A stretch of DNA of 64,000 nucleotides from an uncultured bacterium. Lineage in GTDB: Bacteria; Cyanobacteriota; Vampirovibrionia; Gastranaerophilales; Gastranaerophilaceae. The position numbers were made by a program, and so were the translations under genes. Within the stretch, counting starts at the first letter, position 1, and each line of letters opens with the position of its first letter. Below are positions 44,743 through 52,439 of the stretch, one piece after another. Location: positions 17,179 through 81,178 of the forward strand of contig CASGEP010000007.1 of NCBI GenBank assembly GCA_949300515.1, in the 5' to 3' direction. The notes below the pieces were generated by a model. The model saw only the letters and a program-made list of their open reading frames with translations. It did not search any database and was not told the DNA's origin.

Positions 44743-46050
44743 TTGGCACCCGAACAAGCGGTTCTAAAGGGCGGAGCAGAATATAGAGAAATTCCTTTTA
44801 ATTCAATTATGGATACAGTGCAAGATATTGCAAACAAAGGAAAAGAGACCTGGAATAAAATACCAAAACCTATAAAAACAGCTTTAGTCCGGGCTTTAAT
44901 ACAATCTGTTTTATATAATCCGGCAAACGCCGCAAGTGCAAACGTTATCTCGGACGGACAAACGCCTCAAAATATAACCGTTAATAATGATTTTGCTTCA
45001 ATAAAATTAAAAGGAGGAGTGGAATTTAATGAGTATAAGCAAAAAGAAACACGGGAAAACACGGACAATGTAATAAAAAATGAGAAAATAAGGCACACAA
45101 ACATTAAGGATAACATACAAAGCAATCTCCCTCTTAAAAACGCAAATTATACCGAACAAAAATCATTATCAAATTCAAACAAGGCAAATACTCAGCAATA
45201 TAGTACTGAAATATTTAAAAGCCAACTAGAAAACATGTATACTAATGCAGGTAAAAAGTACGATATAGACTTAAGAAATAAAGAAATGTGGATTGAAAAA
45301 CCAAAATTTGAAACATATATACCAAGAGAATCATTAGGAATTGTTGACGAAATCATTTCATTTCCTCGTAAAAATTTTAAGAATATATTTGGAAATATGT
45401 TCAGTAAGGACCTTTCAAGGAAGGAGAAAGCATTAAGAATACTAAAACCCTACATAATGAGTAGCCCGCATATTTCAAAAGTAATTCTTGAAAATGCCGG
45501 GCAGGTTGTTGATAATATAAATTACAACAATGCAAAGCCCGCTGCTAAACTTTTAATGGCTTCTATTGATTTTGGTAAATATGCCAATAGAATTGAATTT
45601 GCAAAAGTAGTTTCAGGTTACGAAGAAACAGGTCCTATACAAGACTTTGTAAAGGAAAAAATAATAAGTCAAAATATGGACCCAAATAACACACCAGGGA
45701 TTATTCACAGTTACAAAAGCGAAATGTCACAAGCGCTTGCACAGAGTGAAGAAATAAGACAATACATTTCTAAATACCGCAAAGCACTATTGCAACAGCA
45801 GTTGATACCCACAGTTAGTGAAAAATTTGACTCAACAAAAAACTTGTATTGGGGTATCAACAGAGCTGATATATTATTGTCATATATTGATAACCATAAT
45901 GACTTAAATATAATCATAATTGATACATACGACTTTAATAAAAACGACTCAAGCCTGCTTGTCAATATTGCTTATTCACCACAGAGTGCAAATTTAATTA
46001 CAAGGTATTTTAATGTATTTCAAGTCAAAATCCCATATGGCAAATATTAA
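44743..46050 (+). CDS. Large unrecognised protein, possible toxin
   Basis: At least 435 residues from TTG 44743, but the frame is conserved in style for 35 codons further upstream, to GCG at 44638: VHVKSYTRDGEKIKEHWRSR. GGAGG at 44626-44630 lies 7 nt before that GCG, where a start codon would be expected. The region after residue 80 is polar and repeats Lys/Asn/Glu. The last 90 residues (NIIIIDTYDFNKNDSSLLVN ... FNVFQVKIPYGKY) form a beta-rich domain like ends of secreted polymorphic toxins; I cannot name the family. Base composition is AT-richer than neighbours. Three paralogous membrane proteins follow. Confidence 0.55.
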   Translation: MAPEQAVLKGGAEYREIPFNSIMDTVQDIANKGKETWNKIPKPIKTALVRALIQSVLYNPANAASANVISDGQTPQNITVNNDFASIKLKGGVEFNEYKQKETRENTDNVIKNEKIRHTNIKDNIQSNLPLKNANYTEQKSLSNSNKANTQQYSTEIFKSQLENMYTNAGKKYDIDLRNKEMWIEKPKFETYIPRESLGIVDEIISFPRKNFKNIFGNMFSKDLSRKEKALRILKPYIMSSPHISKVILENAGQVVDNINYNNAKPAAKLLMASIDFGKYANRIEFAKVVSGYEETGPIQDFVKEKIISQNMDPNNTPGIIHSYKSEMSQALAQSEEIRQYISKYRKALLQQQLIPTVSEKFDSTKNLYWGINRADILLSYIDNHNDLNIIIIDTYDFNKNDSSLLVNIAYSPQSANLITRYFNVFQVKIPYGKY

Positions 46051-46069
46051 ACCGGTTACAAACAGGCAC

Positions 46070-46098
46070 TTGACATGTCAATTGTCAGGTGTTAGACT
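46070..46098 (+). promoter_or_regulatory. Promoter 1 of the membrane-protein trio
   Basis: TTGACA 46070-46075, 17-bp spacer, TAGACT 46093-46098, then 6 nt to ATG 46105. The -35 also starts a palindrome TTGACATGTCAA. Confidence 0.6.
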
Positions 46099-46104
46099 GA
46101 CTAA

Positions 46105-46635
46105 ATGAAATTTCGCTACAGTGTATTTGATTTAGAATTTATCTCCTTTGTTTTAATAAATTTTATTTATTTGTTTTGGCTTGTATTTGCCCTGTTCTAT
46201 GGAATGTTTATAATGATTCCCTTGCTTTATATTGATGCAAATGCTAAATTTGGCGGGATTGATGTCATTATTGCAAAAATTATTTTTGTTTTAATGGCAC
46301 TTTTGCCTCTTTTGCATATTTGTTTAAAAAATTTCTACCTTTATTTTCTTGCAAAGAAAATTCTTAAAAAAGGCGCTTTTAAATACAGAAAACTTATTAA
46401 AAAAATTAACGATAACGCTAAAATTAAAAGAAATATTTTAACAACTGCCTTTATTGCAGATGTTATTATAATCTTAATTGCAACGGGATGGGCAATGCTC
46501 GACGGGAAACACGAAAGCCCGATATTGGTGGTATCATCTTTTGCGTTAGCGCATTTTATCTTTGGCGGCTTCTTTTTGCCTTATTTTACTTTGTTTAAGC
46601 TGCTTAATGTTCGAAGGAAATCCGTAGCCGGATAA
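46105..46635 (+). CDS. Membrane protein of a tandem trio, copy A
   Basis: 176 residues with four predicted transmembrane helices. The loop KNFYLYFLAKKILKKGAFKYRKLIKKINDNAKI between helices 2 and 3 is basic and shared with copies B and C. The pattern KNF-x-YF-x5-KKG-x-x-KY-x-x-LI-x-KI-x-D is the signature. No known family. Possibly an immunity protein for the protein at 44743 (inference from position). Leaderless by its promoter. Confidence 0.6.
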   Translation: MKFRYSVFDLEFISFVLINFIYLFWLVFALFYGMFIMIPLLYIDANAKFGGIDVIIAKIIFVLMALLPLLHICLKNFYLYFLAKKILKKGAFKYRKLIKKINDNAKIKRNILTTAFIADVIIILIATGWAMLDGKHESPILVVSSFALAHFIFGGFFLPYFTLFKLLNVRRKSVAG

Positions 46636-46677
46636 GTATATTCAGGCTCAGGACTATAAAAATAAATTTATTTCAAA

Positions 46678-46706
46678 TTGACATCCAAAATAATAATTGA
46701 TACGTT
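46678..46706 (+). promoter_or_regulatory. Promoter 2 of the membrane-protein trio
   Basis: TTGACA 46678-46683, 17-bp spacer, TACGTT 46701-46706, 6 nt, ATG 46713. The -10 is weak but the spacing is the same as in the other two. Confidence 0.45.
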
Positions 46707-46712
46707 TAAACT

Positions 46713-47210
46713 ATGTCACAAAAATTAAAATTCGTTTTTGAAATTATACTTTTAATTTTTATACTTGTATTTATCTTTTACTCCGGCGCATTTTTAGGGC
46801 TTGGTTTTTTTATGCTGTGCAACGATGCACATGGTTTATTTCCCGATTTAATTGCAGAATTGGTTAGCATAGCGGCATTTTTATCATTATTTACAATTGT
46901 GCCGATATATTCAATCTCAAGATATTTTTTCCTTTATTTTTTCTTAAAAATTCTGGAGCATAAAGGCTCTGACAAGTCAAAAGAGATAATAAAAAGGCTT
47001 AAAAATAACTATAAAATTCAAATTATTATTTTGCTTATTGCGGTTTGTTTTGATTTGTTTTTTATCTTAATACATCAAAATCAAATAAATTTTGCAGCTT
47101 TTATTCTTTTGATGTTTGTATTTTCAACTTTTATACCTTGCCTTGTTACATTTATAATGTGGAAACTCGAGAGTATTTTTACAAACAAATCAAAACGTTG
47201 CACAGATTAG
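46713..47210 (+). CDS. Membrane protein of a tandem trio, copy B
   Basis: 165 residues, four predicted helices. The shared loop is RYFFLYFFLKILEHKGSDKSKEIIKRLKNNYKI. Divergence from copies A and C is high (perhaps 20-25% identity), so the triplication is old or the copies evolve fast. 78 bp separate it from copy A. Confidence 0.6.
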   Translation: MSQKLKFVFEIILLIFILVFIFYSGAFLGLGFFMLCNDAHGLFPDLIAELVSIAAFLSLFTIVPIYSISRYFFLYFFLKILEHKGSDKSKEIIKRLKNNYKIQIIILLIAVCFDLFFILIHQNQINFAAFILLMFVFSTFIPCLVTFIMWKLESIFTNKSKRCTD

Positions 47211-47226
47211 CATTAATTGATAAACT
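47198..47226 (+). promoter_or_regulatory. Promoter 3 of the membrane-protein trio
   Basis: TTGCAC 47198-47203, 17-bp spacer, TAAACT 47221-47226, 6 nt, ATG 47233. The -35 lies in the last codons of copy B. Confidence 0.55.
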
Positions 47227-47232
47227 GATTTT

Positions 47233-47748
47233 ATGAAATTTAAGCTTCCTGATTGGGAAATAGTATTATTTGCCGTTATAAATATTTTATGTGTCGGAAC
47301 GCTTGGCTTTATAATGCTTCTGGCGGATTATATCCCAAGTTTTATCCCTGCTGCCGCAAGTGACATGTCAGTATCAGAACAAGGAGGTTTATATAACGGG
47401 TTATCCGACTTTATATTTTTTATAGTTATACCGGCGTATGTAATTTTAAAAAACTTCTTCCCTTATTTCTTTTTTGTTATTGTTTATAAAAAAGGCAAAG
47501 CAAGATACAAAAACATTCTTTTAAAGATTAAAGACTCACCGATTATTATAATGAAAATTTTCTCTGCTGCATTTATTTGCGACATTGCAATGATATTATT
47601 TTATTATTTGCTATGCTCGTATAAAAGCGGGTTTTCATTTGATTTTCAATTCCTTTTTGCATCATCAATATTCTACTTTATAACAAGCTCGCTGTTTGTA
47701 GCTTATCTTGCAAGCTTTGTTATGCTTAAATTTAAAGGTTGTAAATAG
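47233..47748 (+). CDS. Membrane protein of a tandem trio, copy C
   Basis: 171 residues, four predicted helices, shared loop KNFFPYFFFVIVYKKGKARYKNILLKIKDS. It ends in VMLKFKGCK. Together with A and B it makes a row of separately transcribed paralogs, an arrangement typical of immunity gene arrays. Confidence 0.6.
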   Translation: MKFKLPDWEIVLFAVINILCVGTLGFIMLLADYIPSFIPAAASDMSVSEQGGLYNGLSDFIFFIVIPAYVILKNFFPYFFFVIVYKKGKARYKNILLKIKDSPIIIMKIFSAAFICDIAMILFYYLLCSYKSGFSFDFQFLFASSIFYFITSSLFVAYLASFVMLKFKGCK

Positions 47749-47895
47749 TTTTTTAAATCATCAGGCAGTCCAAGGCCTTATCCCGGCTAAAACGCATGGC
47801 AAACAGGGGCTTGCGCAAATGCGGTTCTTATTTATCTGCTGCGGCAAAATCCTCTTTGCTTGATTTTTTCCCCTGAATTATGCTACATTTTCACC

Positions 47896-48447
47896 ATGAA
47901 GAAAATTTGTTTAATCATATGCTGTCTTGGTTTAATGGTCGGAGTCTTGTCCATGCCTGCATTTGCATCAGGCTCAAACACCGCTGTTAAAGCAGACAGC
48001 TACGGAGCGGTTATGAATAAAGACGGTTATAGCTATAAAAAGCTTGGAAATAAATATTTCATCCGTGTGGATAAAGATACGGAAATCATCCGCGCGCTAA
48101 AGGAGATATGCACCGAAAACAACATCACGGCGGGCGAAATTACGGGCATTGGCGCGATAAAGTCGGCAACGTTCGGATTTTTTAATCCCGAAACAAAACA
48201 ATACAGCGAAAAAACTTTCGCTGAGTATATGGAAATAACAAGCCTCCTTGGCAATGTATCGCAAAAAGACGGCGAGGTTTATCTTCATCTGCATATGAAC
48301 GCTTCTGGAAAAGACTATAAAACAATAGGCGGACATCTGGTAAAATCAACGGTCAGCGCAACTTGCGAAATAATTCTAAGCTCGCAGGAAGGCAGTATAG
48401 GGAGAAAATTCAGCGAGGATACAGGTCTTAATTTGTTTGATTTTTAA
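47896..48447 (+). CDS. Secreted PPC-domain (DUF296) protein
   Basis: 183 residues from ATG 47896 with signal peptide (ICLIICCLGLMVGVLSMPAFA). The remainder is a PPC/DUF296 domain: IRVDKDTEIIRALKEICTENN, GEITGIGAIKSATFGFFNPE and HLHMNASGKDYKTIGGHLVKSTV with the conserved His residues. In plants the domain belongs to AT-hook proteins; in bacteria it forms trimers of unknown role, usually cytoplasmic, so the signal peptide is unusual. TACATT at 47884-47889 is 6 nt before the ATG: leaderless. Confidence 0.8.
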   Translation: MKKICLIICCLGLMVGVLSMPAFASGSNTAVKADSYGAVMNKDGYSYKKLGNKYFIRVDKDTEIIRALKEICTENNITAGEITGIGAIKSATFGFFNPETKQYSEKTFAEYMEITSLLGNVSQKDGEVYLHLHMNASGKDYKTIGGHLVKSTVSATCEIILSSQEGSIGRKFSEDTGLNLFDF

Positions 48448-48472
48448 ACCCTTATCCCCGTAACGGCAAGGC

Positions 48473-49375
48473 TCAGCACTGCTCTTTTTTAAATTTTTCA
48501 TGCAATCTATCCAGAAACAGTTTTGCAGCGGGTGAAAATACCTGATACTTTTTCCAGACAATATCAAGCCCCGACTCAAGCTTTGGCTTTAGCGGTCTAA
48601 AGCACAGTTCGCTCTGCACGGAAGTATCTACGAGTTTATCCAGAGTAATTGCATAGCCGATACCCGCTTTTACCATAACCGCCGCATTGTATATAAGGTT
48701 AATTGTCGCAACGGTATTCATATTTTCAAACTCGCCGCAAAACCACTCGATAAATTCATTTTTTGCCGAGGTTTTTCTCATTGCCTGCCTTGAATTAATC
48801 AAAGGCAGCCCTCTTAAATCTTCAAGTTCAACACAGTCTTTTTTGGCAAGCGGGCTGTCTTTTCGCATAACCACGCCCCAGACATCTTTATCGGGAAGCG
48901 CTAAATTATCATATTTAGATAAATCCACAGGCTGAATTAACACCCCGAAATCCAAAAGCCCCTTGTCGAGCTTTTCCGTAACATCCTCGGCGTTGCCGCT
49001 TGAGATGTGAAATTTTATCTCCGGATAATCCGACTGAATTTCTTTTATAACTTCCGCAATATATCTCATACAGTCGGACTCGCCGCCGCCTATATAAACA
49101 TCTCCGCTTATTGTGTCATTTATAGCCTGAAATTCCGCTTCTGTTTTCTCGACCATCTCGACAATTTCCTGCGCCCGTTTTCTCAGTATCATTCCCTCGG
49201 GTGTCAGAGTAACTTTATATTTCCCTCTGACAAAGAGTTTTTGTCCGAGTTCCCGTTCAAGCTCCTGAATTTGGCGGGTGAGTGTCGGCTGGGTAAGGTG
49301 AAGCGAATTTGCGGCACCCGTTATGCTTCCTTCGCACGCTATGGTTAAAAAATATTTTAAAACCCTGAACTCCAT
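48473..49375 (-). CDS. LysR-family transcriptional regulator
   Basis: 300 residues. The N-terminal HTH (LKYFLTIACEGSITGAANSLHLTQPTLTRQIQELERELGQKLFVR) is typical, and the effector domain follows from about residue 90. The ATG is preceded by TATTCT (49382-49387) at 6 nt and TTGACA (49405-49410) at 17 bp, a leaderless transcript. LysR proteins usually control the divergent gene; here that would be the 67-residue protein and the hydrolase at 49723. Confidence 0.9.
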   Translation of the reverse strand: MEFRVLKYFLTIACEGSITGAANSLHLTQPTLTRQIQELERELGQKLFVRGKYKVTLTPEGMILRKRAQEIVEMVEKTEAEFQAINDTISGDVYIGGGESDCMRYIAEVIKEIQSDYPEIKFHISSGNAEDVTEKLDKGLLDFGVLIQPVDLSKYDNLALPDKDVWGVVMRKDSPLAKKDCVELEDLRGLPLINSRQAMRKTSAKNEFIEWFCGEFENMNTVATINLIYNAAVMVKAGIGYAITLDKLVDTSVQSELCFRPLKPKLESGLDIVWKKYQVFSPAAKLFLDRLHEKFKKEQC

Positions 49376-49381
49376 AATATC

Positions 49382-49410
49382 AGAATAATTTACTCAAATA
49401 TACCTGTCAA
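49382..49410 (-). promoter_or_regulatory. Promoter of the LysR gene
   Basis: TTGACA and TATTCT separated by 17 bp, 6 nt before ATG. The 112-bp divergent region to ATG 49488 would also hold the regulator's operator. Confidence 0.65.
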
Positions 49411-49487
49411 GTATTTTTTATTATGTAATATAAGTATTTGTTATTTTTTAAAATTGGTGAATAATAGAAATAAACGGGTGTACAGCT

Positions 49488-49691
49488 ATGAATTTTGACA
49501 ATAAAGAACTCATACAAAATTTAAAAGATGCAAACTGCTGTGCGGAATTTATCGAAAAATTCCTCCAATCTGACAATAAGGTAAAATTAAAACTTTTGGC
49601 GCAGCAGAGAAAATATCTTCTCGATGAGCTGCACGCAAGCCAAAGGCGCATAGATTGCCTTGATTATTTAATGTACAAACTGAAAGAATAA
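49488..49691 (+). CDS. Small helical protein, unknown function
   Basis: 67 residues, predicted all helical: FDNKELIQNLKDANCCAEFIEKFLQSD, then a Leu/Arg/Gln-rich second helix ending LDYLMYKLKE. Two adjacent Cys. Similar small proteins occur beside regulators in Firmicutes; I do not know a function. Divergent from the LysR regulator and followed by the hydrolase gene. Confidence 0.55.
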   Translation: MNFDNKELIQNLKDANCCAEFIEKFLQSDNKVKLKLLAQQRKYLLDELHASQRRIDCLDYLMYKLKE

Positions 49692-49722
49692 TTTTTTAAA
49701 ATTTGCATAAGGAGAAACAAAA

Positions 49723-50619
49723 ATGGAAATCATAAAAGTAAGGACACCGAGAGGGCTTGAACTTAAAGGGGTAATGTTTGGAAACACGGACAGCGACACC
49801 GTACTTGTAATGCTCACGGGAATTTGTTCAAATGTTTTCCAAAATGAGCTTCTCTACAGCACGGGAAAGCTTTTGAGCGAAAACAACGTTGCCTGCATTA
49901 TCGCACACGCCCATGACTCTTTTTCCTGTTTTGCATACACCGATTTTTCAACAGGAAAACAAAGGCACGCGGGAACTTTTAACGACGATTTTAATATGGT
50001 GTATGAAGATGTTGAAAGTTACGTAAAATACGCAAAAGAGCTGGGATTTAAGAAAATAGTCCTCGGCGGTCACTCGCTCGGTTCAAATAAAATTATTCAC
50101 TATCTGGGCAATACTCCCGATGATTTTACGGATTATTTTATCATATCCTCGCCCGTAGATATAATGCACTGGTGGAGTGTTATGCCAAATATTGACAAAT
50201 GCTTTAAAATGGCAAAATCCTGGGTTGAAGAAGGCAGGGGAGATGACATTTTGCCGTTTTTGTTCGGCGGATTTTCACCGATGAGCGCAAAGACCGTTTT
50301 AGGTTTTTACAATGCCCAAAACCTCAAAAACTGTCCAGTTTTAAGCAAGCAGGGTGAAACAAAATCACTCTATAACATAAAGCCCAACGGCTCTTTTATT
50401 ATAGGCTCAAAAGACTCCGTTACGGGAGAAAGCCCGAAAAAATTTATGGAAACACTGAACCTATGGACAAAAAATCCGAAAAATAACAGAGTTATAGAGG
50501 TTGAAGGAGCATCACACATTTTCTACGGAATGCACGAAGAATACGCAAGAACAATCCTCGATTGCATAGATTTGGGATTAAACAGACTAAGCGCCGCAGG
50601 CTTGAAAGTTAACGGATAA
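49723..50619 (+). CDS. Alpha/beta hydrolase
   Basis: 298 residues. Nucleophile Ser lies in GGHSLGSNK near residue 117, with a preceding strand FKKIVLGGH, and a catalytic His in GASHIFYGMH near 268. The acid is probably Asp in GSKDSVTGES near 231. Substrate unknown; the family includes esterases and thioesterases. GGAG SD before ATG. Probably controlled by the divergent LysR. Confidence 0.82.
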   Translation: MEIIKVRTPRGLELKGVMFGNTDSDTVLVMLTGICSNVFQNELLYSTGKLLSENNVACIIAHAHDSFSCFAYTDFSTGKQRHAGTFNDDFNMVYEDVESYVKYAKELGFKKIVLGGHSLGSNKIIHYLGNTPDDFTDYFIISSPVDIMHWWSVMPNIDKCFKMAKSWVEEGRGDDILPFLFGGFSPMSAKTVLGFYNAQNLKNCPVLSKQGETKSLYNIKPNGSFIIGSKDSVTGESPKKFMETLNLWTKNPKNNRVIEVEGASHIFYGMHEEYARTILDCIDLGLNRLSAAGLKVNG

Positions 50620-50684
50620 AAATTAAAGGGCAAATGCGTGGCGAAAATATATTAAATTTACCCCCACGGTGCTATAATAATGCC

Positions 50685-51356
50685 ATGGACACGGAAAATA
50701 AAATATTTGAGCGCTATTTGCCCGATTTTGACAAACTTAAAAACTACGGCTTTATCAAATGCGGCGGCTGCTGGAAATTTGAAAAACTTTTCAAAGACAA
50801 CGCATTTAGGGCAGCTATCACTATAACCAAGGACAAAAAAGTATCAGGAACGGTTTACGATACGGAAAACGACGATGAATTTCTCCCTTTGAAAGTGGAA
50901 AACGGACAGGGGGCATTTGTCGGCGAAATTCGCGAAGATTACAAGAAAATACTTGAAGATATAAGAGAAAAGTGTTTTACAAAAAAATACTACATCTACC
51001 CGCAGTCAAACAGGATAACTAATCTTGTAGCAGAAAAATACGGAAACAAACCGGAATTTTTATGTGAAAAGTTCAAGGGAACAGGGATTTTCAGAAACCC
51101 GAAGAGCAAGAAATGGTATCTTGCAATTATGGATGTAGAGGGGTCAAAAATTCAAAAAAATAAAAAAGGAACGGTTGAAATTGCACTTATAAAGCTAAAG
51201 CCGCAAAATGTAGAGAAAATGATAAAACAGGAACACTTTTACCCCGCCTGGCATATGAACAAAAAATACTGGATAAGCGTGATTTTGGATGATACCGTAA
51301 GCGATGATAAAATCATGCAGCTTATCGATGAAAGCCACCAACTCACGGCAAAATAG
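50685..51356 (+). CDS. MmcQ/YjbR-family protein
   Basis: 223 residues from ATG 50685. The family pattern is in the second half: PEFLCEKFKGTGIFRNPKSKKWYLAIM, then ALIKLKP, then YPAWHMNKKYWISVILDDTVSD. The first 85 residues are an extra alpha/beta segment also seen in longer members. Fold is of the DNA-binding-like CyaY type; function unknown. TATAAT at 50673-50678 lies 6 nt before the ATG: leaderless. The frame's earlier ATG at 50634 sits upstream of this promoter element. Confidence 0.8.
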   Translation: MDTENKIFERYLPDFDKLKNYGFIKCGGCWKFEKLFKDNAFRAAITITKDKKVSGTVYDTENDDEFLPLKVENGQGAFVGEIREDYKKILEDIREKCFTKKYYIYPQSNRITNLVAEKYGNKPEFLCEKFKGTGIFRNPKSKKWYLAIMDVEGSKIQKNKKGTVEIALIKLKPQNVEKMIKQEHFYPAWHMNKKYWISVILDDTVSDDKIMQLIDESHQLTAK

Positions 51357-51456
51357 TAAATTTTAGGCTTACTGTTTCGCAAATTTCCTTAATGAGTACT
51401 TTTAAGGCGCATTATTTATAATTTTATGCCCGATTTTTTATCATGCTTGACAATAG

Positions 51457-51468
51457 TTAGATATCTAA
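51457..51468 (+). promoter_or_regulatory. Palindromic operator candidate for MarR
   Basis: TTAGATATCTAA is a perfect 12-bp palindrome in the region upstream of the MarR gene, of the size and AT-rich character of MarR sites. It follows TTGACA at 51448-51453 and lies just after it, so binding would block the promoter. Confidence 0.4.
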
Positions 51469-51530
51469 CTATAATAATTTTGTTCACAAATTTAAGAAAA
51501 GCAAGAGCTCATAATTAAGGTGTAATCACT

Positions 51531-51953
51531 ATGAAACAAGCCCTGTCCATAATCGCTAAAATCCATGAATGTGCAAATCATATAATCACGGAAGAATTGA
51601 ATAAAAACGGCATAAAAGGACTCGTGCCAAGCCATGGCGATATTTTAGCGGCGCTTTACGGTAAAGATAACATGACAATGAAAGATATAGCGGATAAAAT
51701 CCGAAGGACAAGACCGACCGTGACCGTCCTTGTTGAAAAGCTTGAAAAGCTCGGCTTTGTGAAAAAAACCGTGTCAGATACCGATAAGCGCTATACTTTC
51801 ATTTCACTTACCGAAAAAGCAAAGGCTTTTGAGCCTGTTTTTTGGGAAATTTCAAATAATTTGAACGAAAAATTGTACAAAAATATTCCATCTGACGATT
51901 ATGACAAGTTGGAAAATTTATTGTTGGCCATACTACAAAATGCAAAGGAGTAA
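51531..51953 (+). CDS. MarR-family transcriptional regulator
   Basis: 140 residues. Winged helix: LAALYGKDNMTMKDIADKIRRTRPTVTVLVEKLEKLGFVKKTVSDTDKRYTFISLTEKA. AAGGTG SD. It begins an operon with the cupin gene, 4 nt downstream. MarR proteins repress until a small phenolic or oxidant ligand binds. A TTAGATATCTAA palindrome at about 51457-51468 lies 60-70 nt upstream and is a good operator candidate. Confidence 0.88.
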   Translation: MKQALSIIAKIHECANHIITEELNKNGIKGLVPSHGDILAALYGKDNMTMKDIADKIRRTRPTVTVLVEKLEKLGFVKKTVSDTDKRYTFISLTEKAKAFEPVFWEISNNLNEKLYKNIPSDDYDKLENLLLAILQNAKE

Positions 51954-51957
51954 AACT

Positions 51958-52332
51958 ATGGCAAATTTTAAAACCGTACAAGTCGGAAAATTGGCGGAAA
52001 TTGGCAAAAACTATGAAAACGGAAAAGCATTTTTGCATGATTTGGCAGATTTAACAAGCTGTGAAATCTCAATAAGTGCAATGCCAAAGGGCGTAAAACT
52101 TCCCTTCAGCCACAAGCACATACAAAACGAGGAAGTTTATATTTTTATAAAAGGCAGCGGCACAATGACTGTGGATAATGAAGTAATCGAAGTAAAAGAA
52201 GGTACATGCGTAAGCGTTTTGCCCGAAGCTTCAAGAACCATGGAAGCAAAAGAAGACTTAGAGTACATTTGCGTTCAGGCAAAAGCAAAAAGTCTTGAAC
52301 AGTTTGGCATGGGCGACGCACAGCTGTGCTAG
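51958..52332 (+). CDS. Cupin-domain protein
   Basis: 124 residues from ATG 51958 (GGAG 5-8 nt upstream); the longer frame is antisense or overlapping with the MarR end. The cupin pattern is SHKHIQNEEVYIFIKGSGTM, with His, His and Glu ligands, then a second motif near VLPEASRTMEAKEDLEYICVQ. Likely a metal-dependent small-molecule enzyme or sensor. Coupled with MarR. Confidence 0.85.
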   Translation: MANFKTVQVGKLAEIGKNYENGKAFLHDLADLTSCEISISAMPKGVKLPFSHKHIQNEEVYIFIKGSGTMTVDNEVIEVKEGTCVSVLPEASRTMEAKEDLEYICVQAKAKSLEQFGMGDAQLC

Positions 52333-52357
52333 TTTATATAAATAATTAAACAAAATA

Positions 52358-52393
52358 AAAGAGGGTTTTATGCTTTTGCAAAAAGCCCTCTTT
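52358..52393. terminator. Bidirectional terminator
   Basis: AAAGAGGG / CCCTCTTT stem with TTTT/AAAA inner pairing, between the cupin gene and the convergent repetitive protein gene. Confidence 0.7.
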
Positions 52394-52439
52394 GTTTGTA
52401 TGGTTACATGATATGAACTAATGTCTTATAATTACTTTA

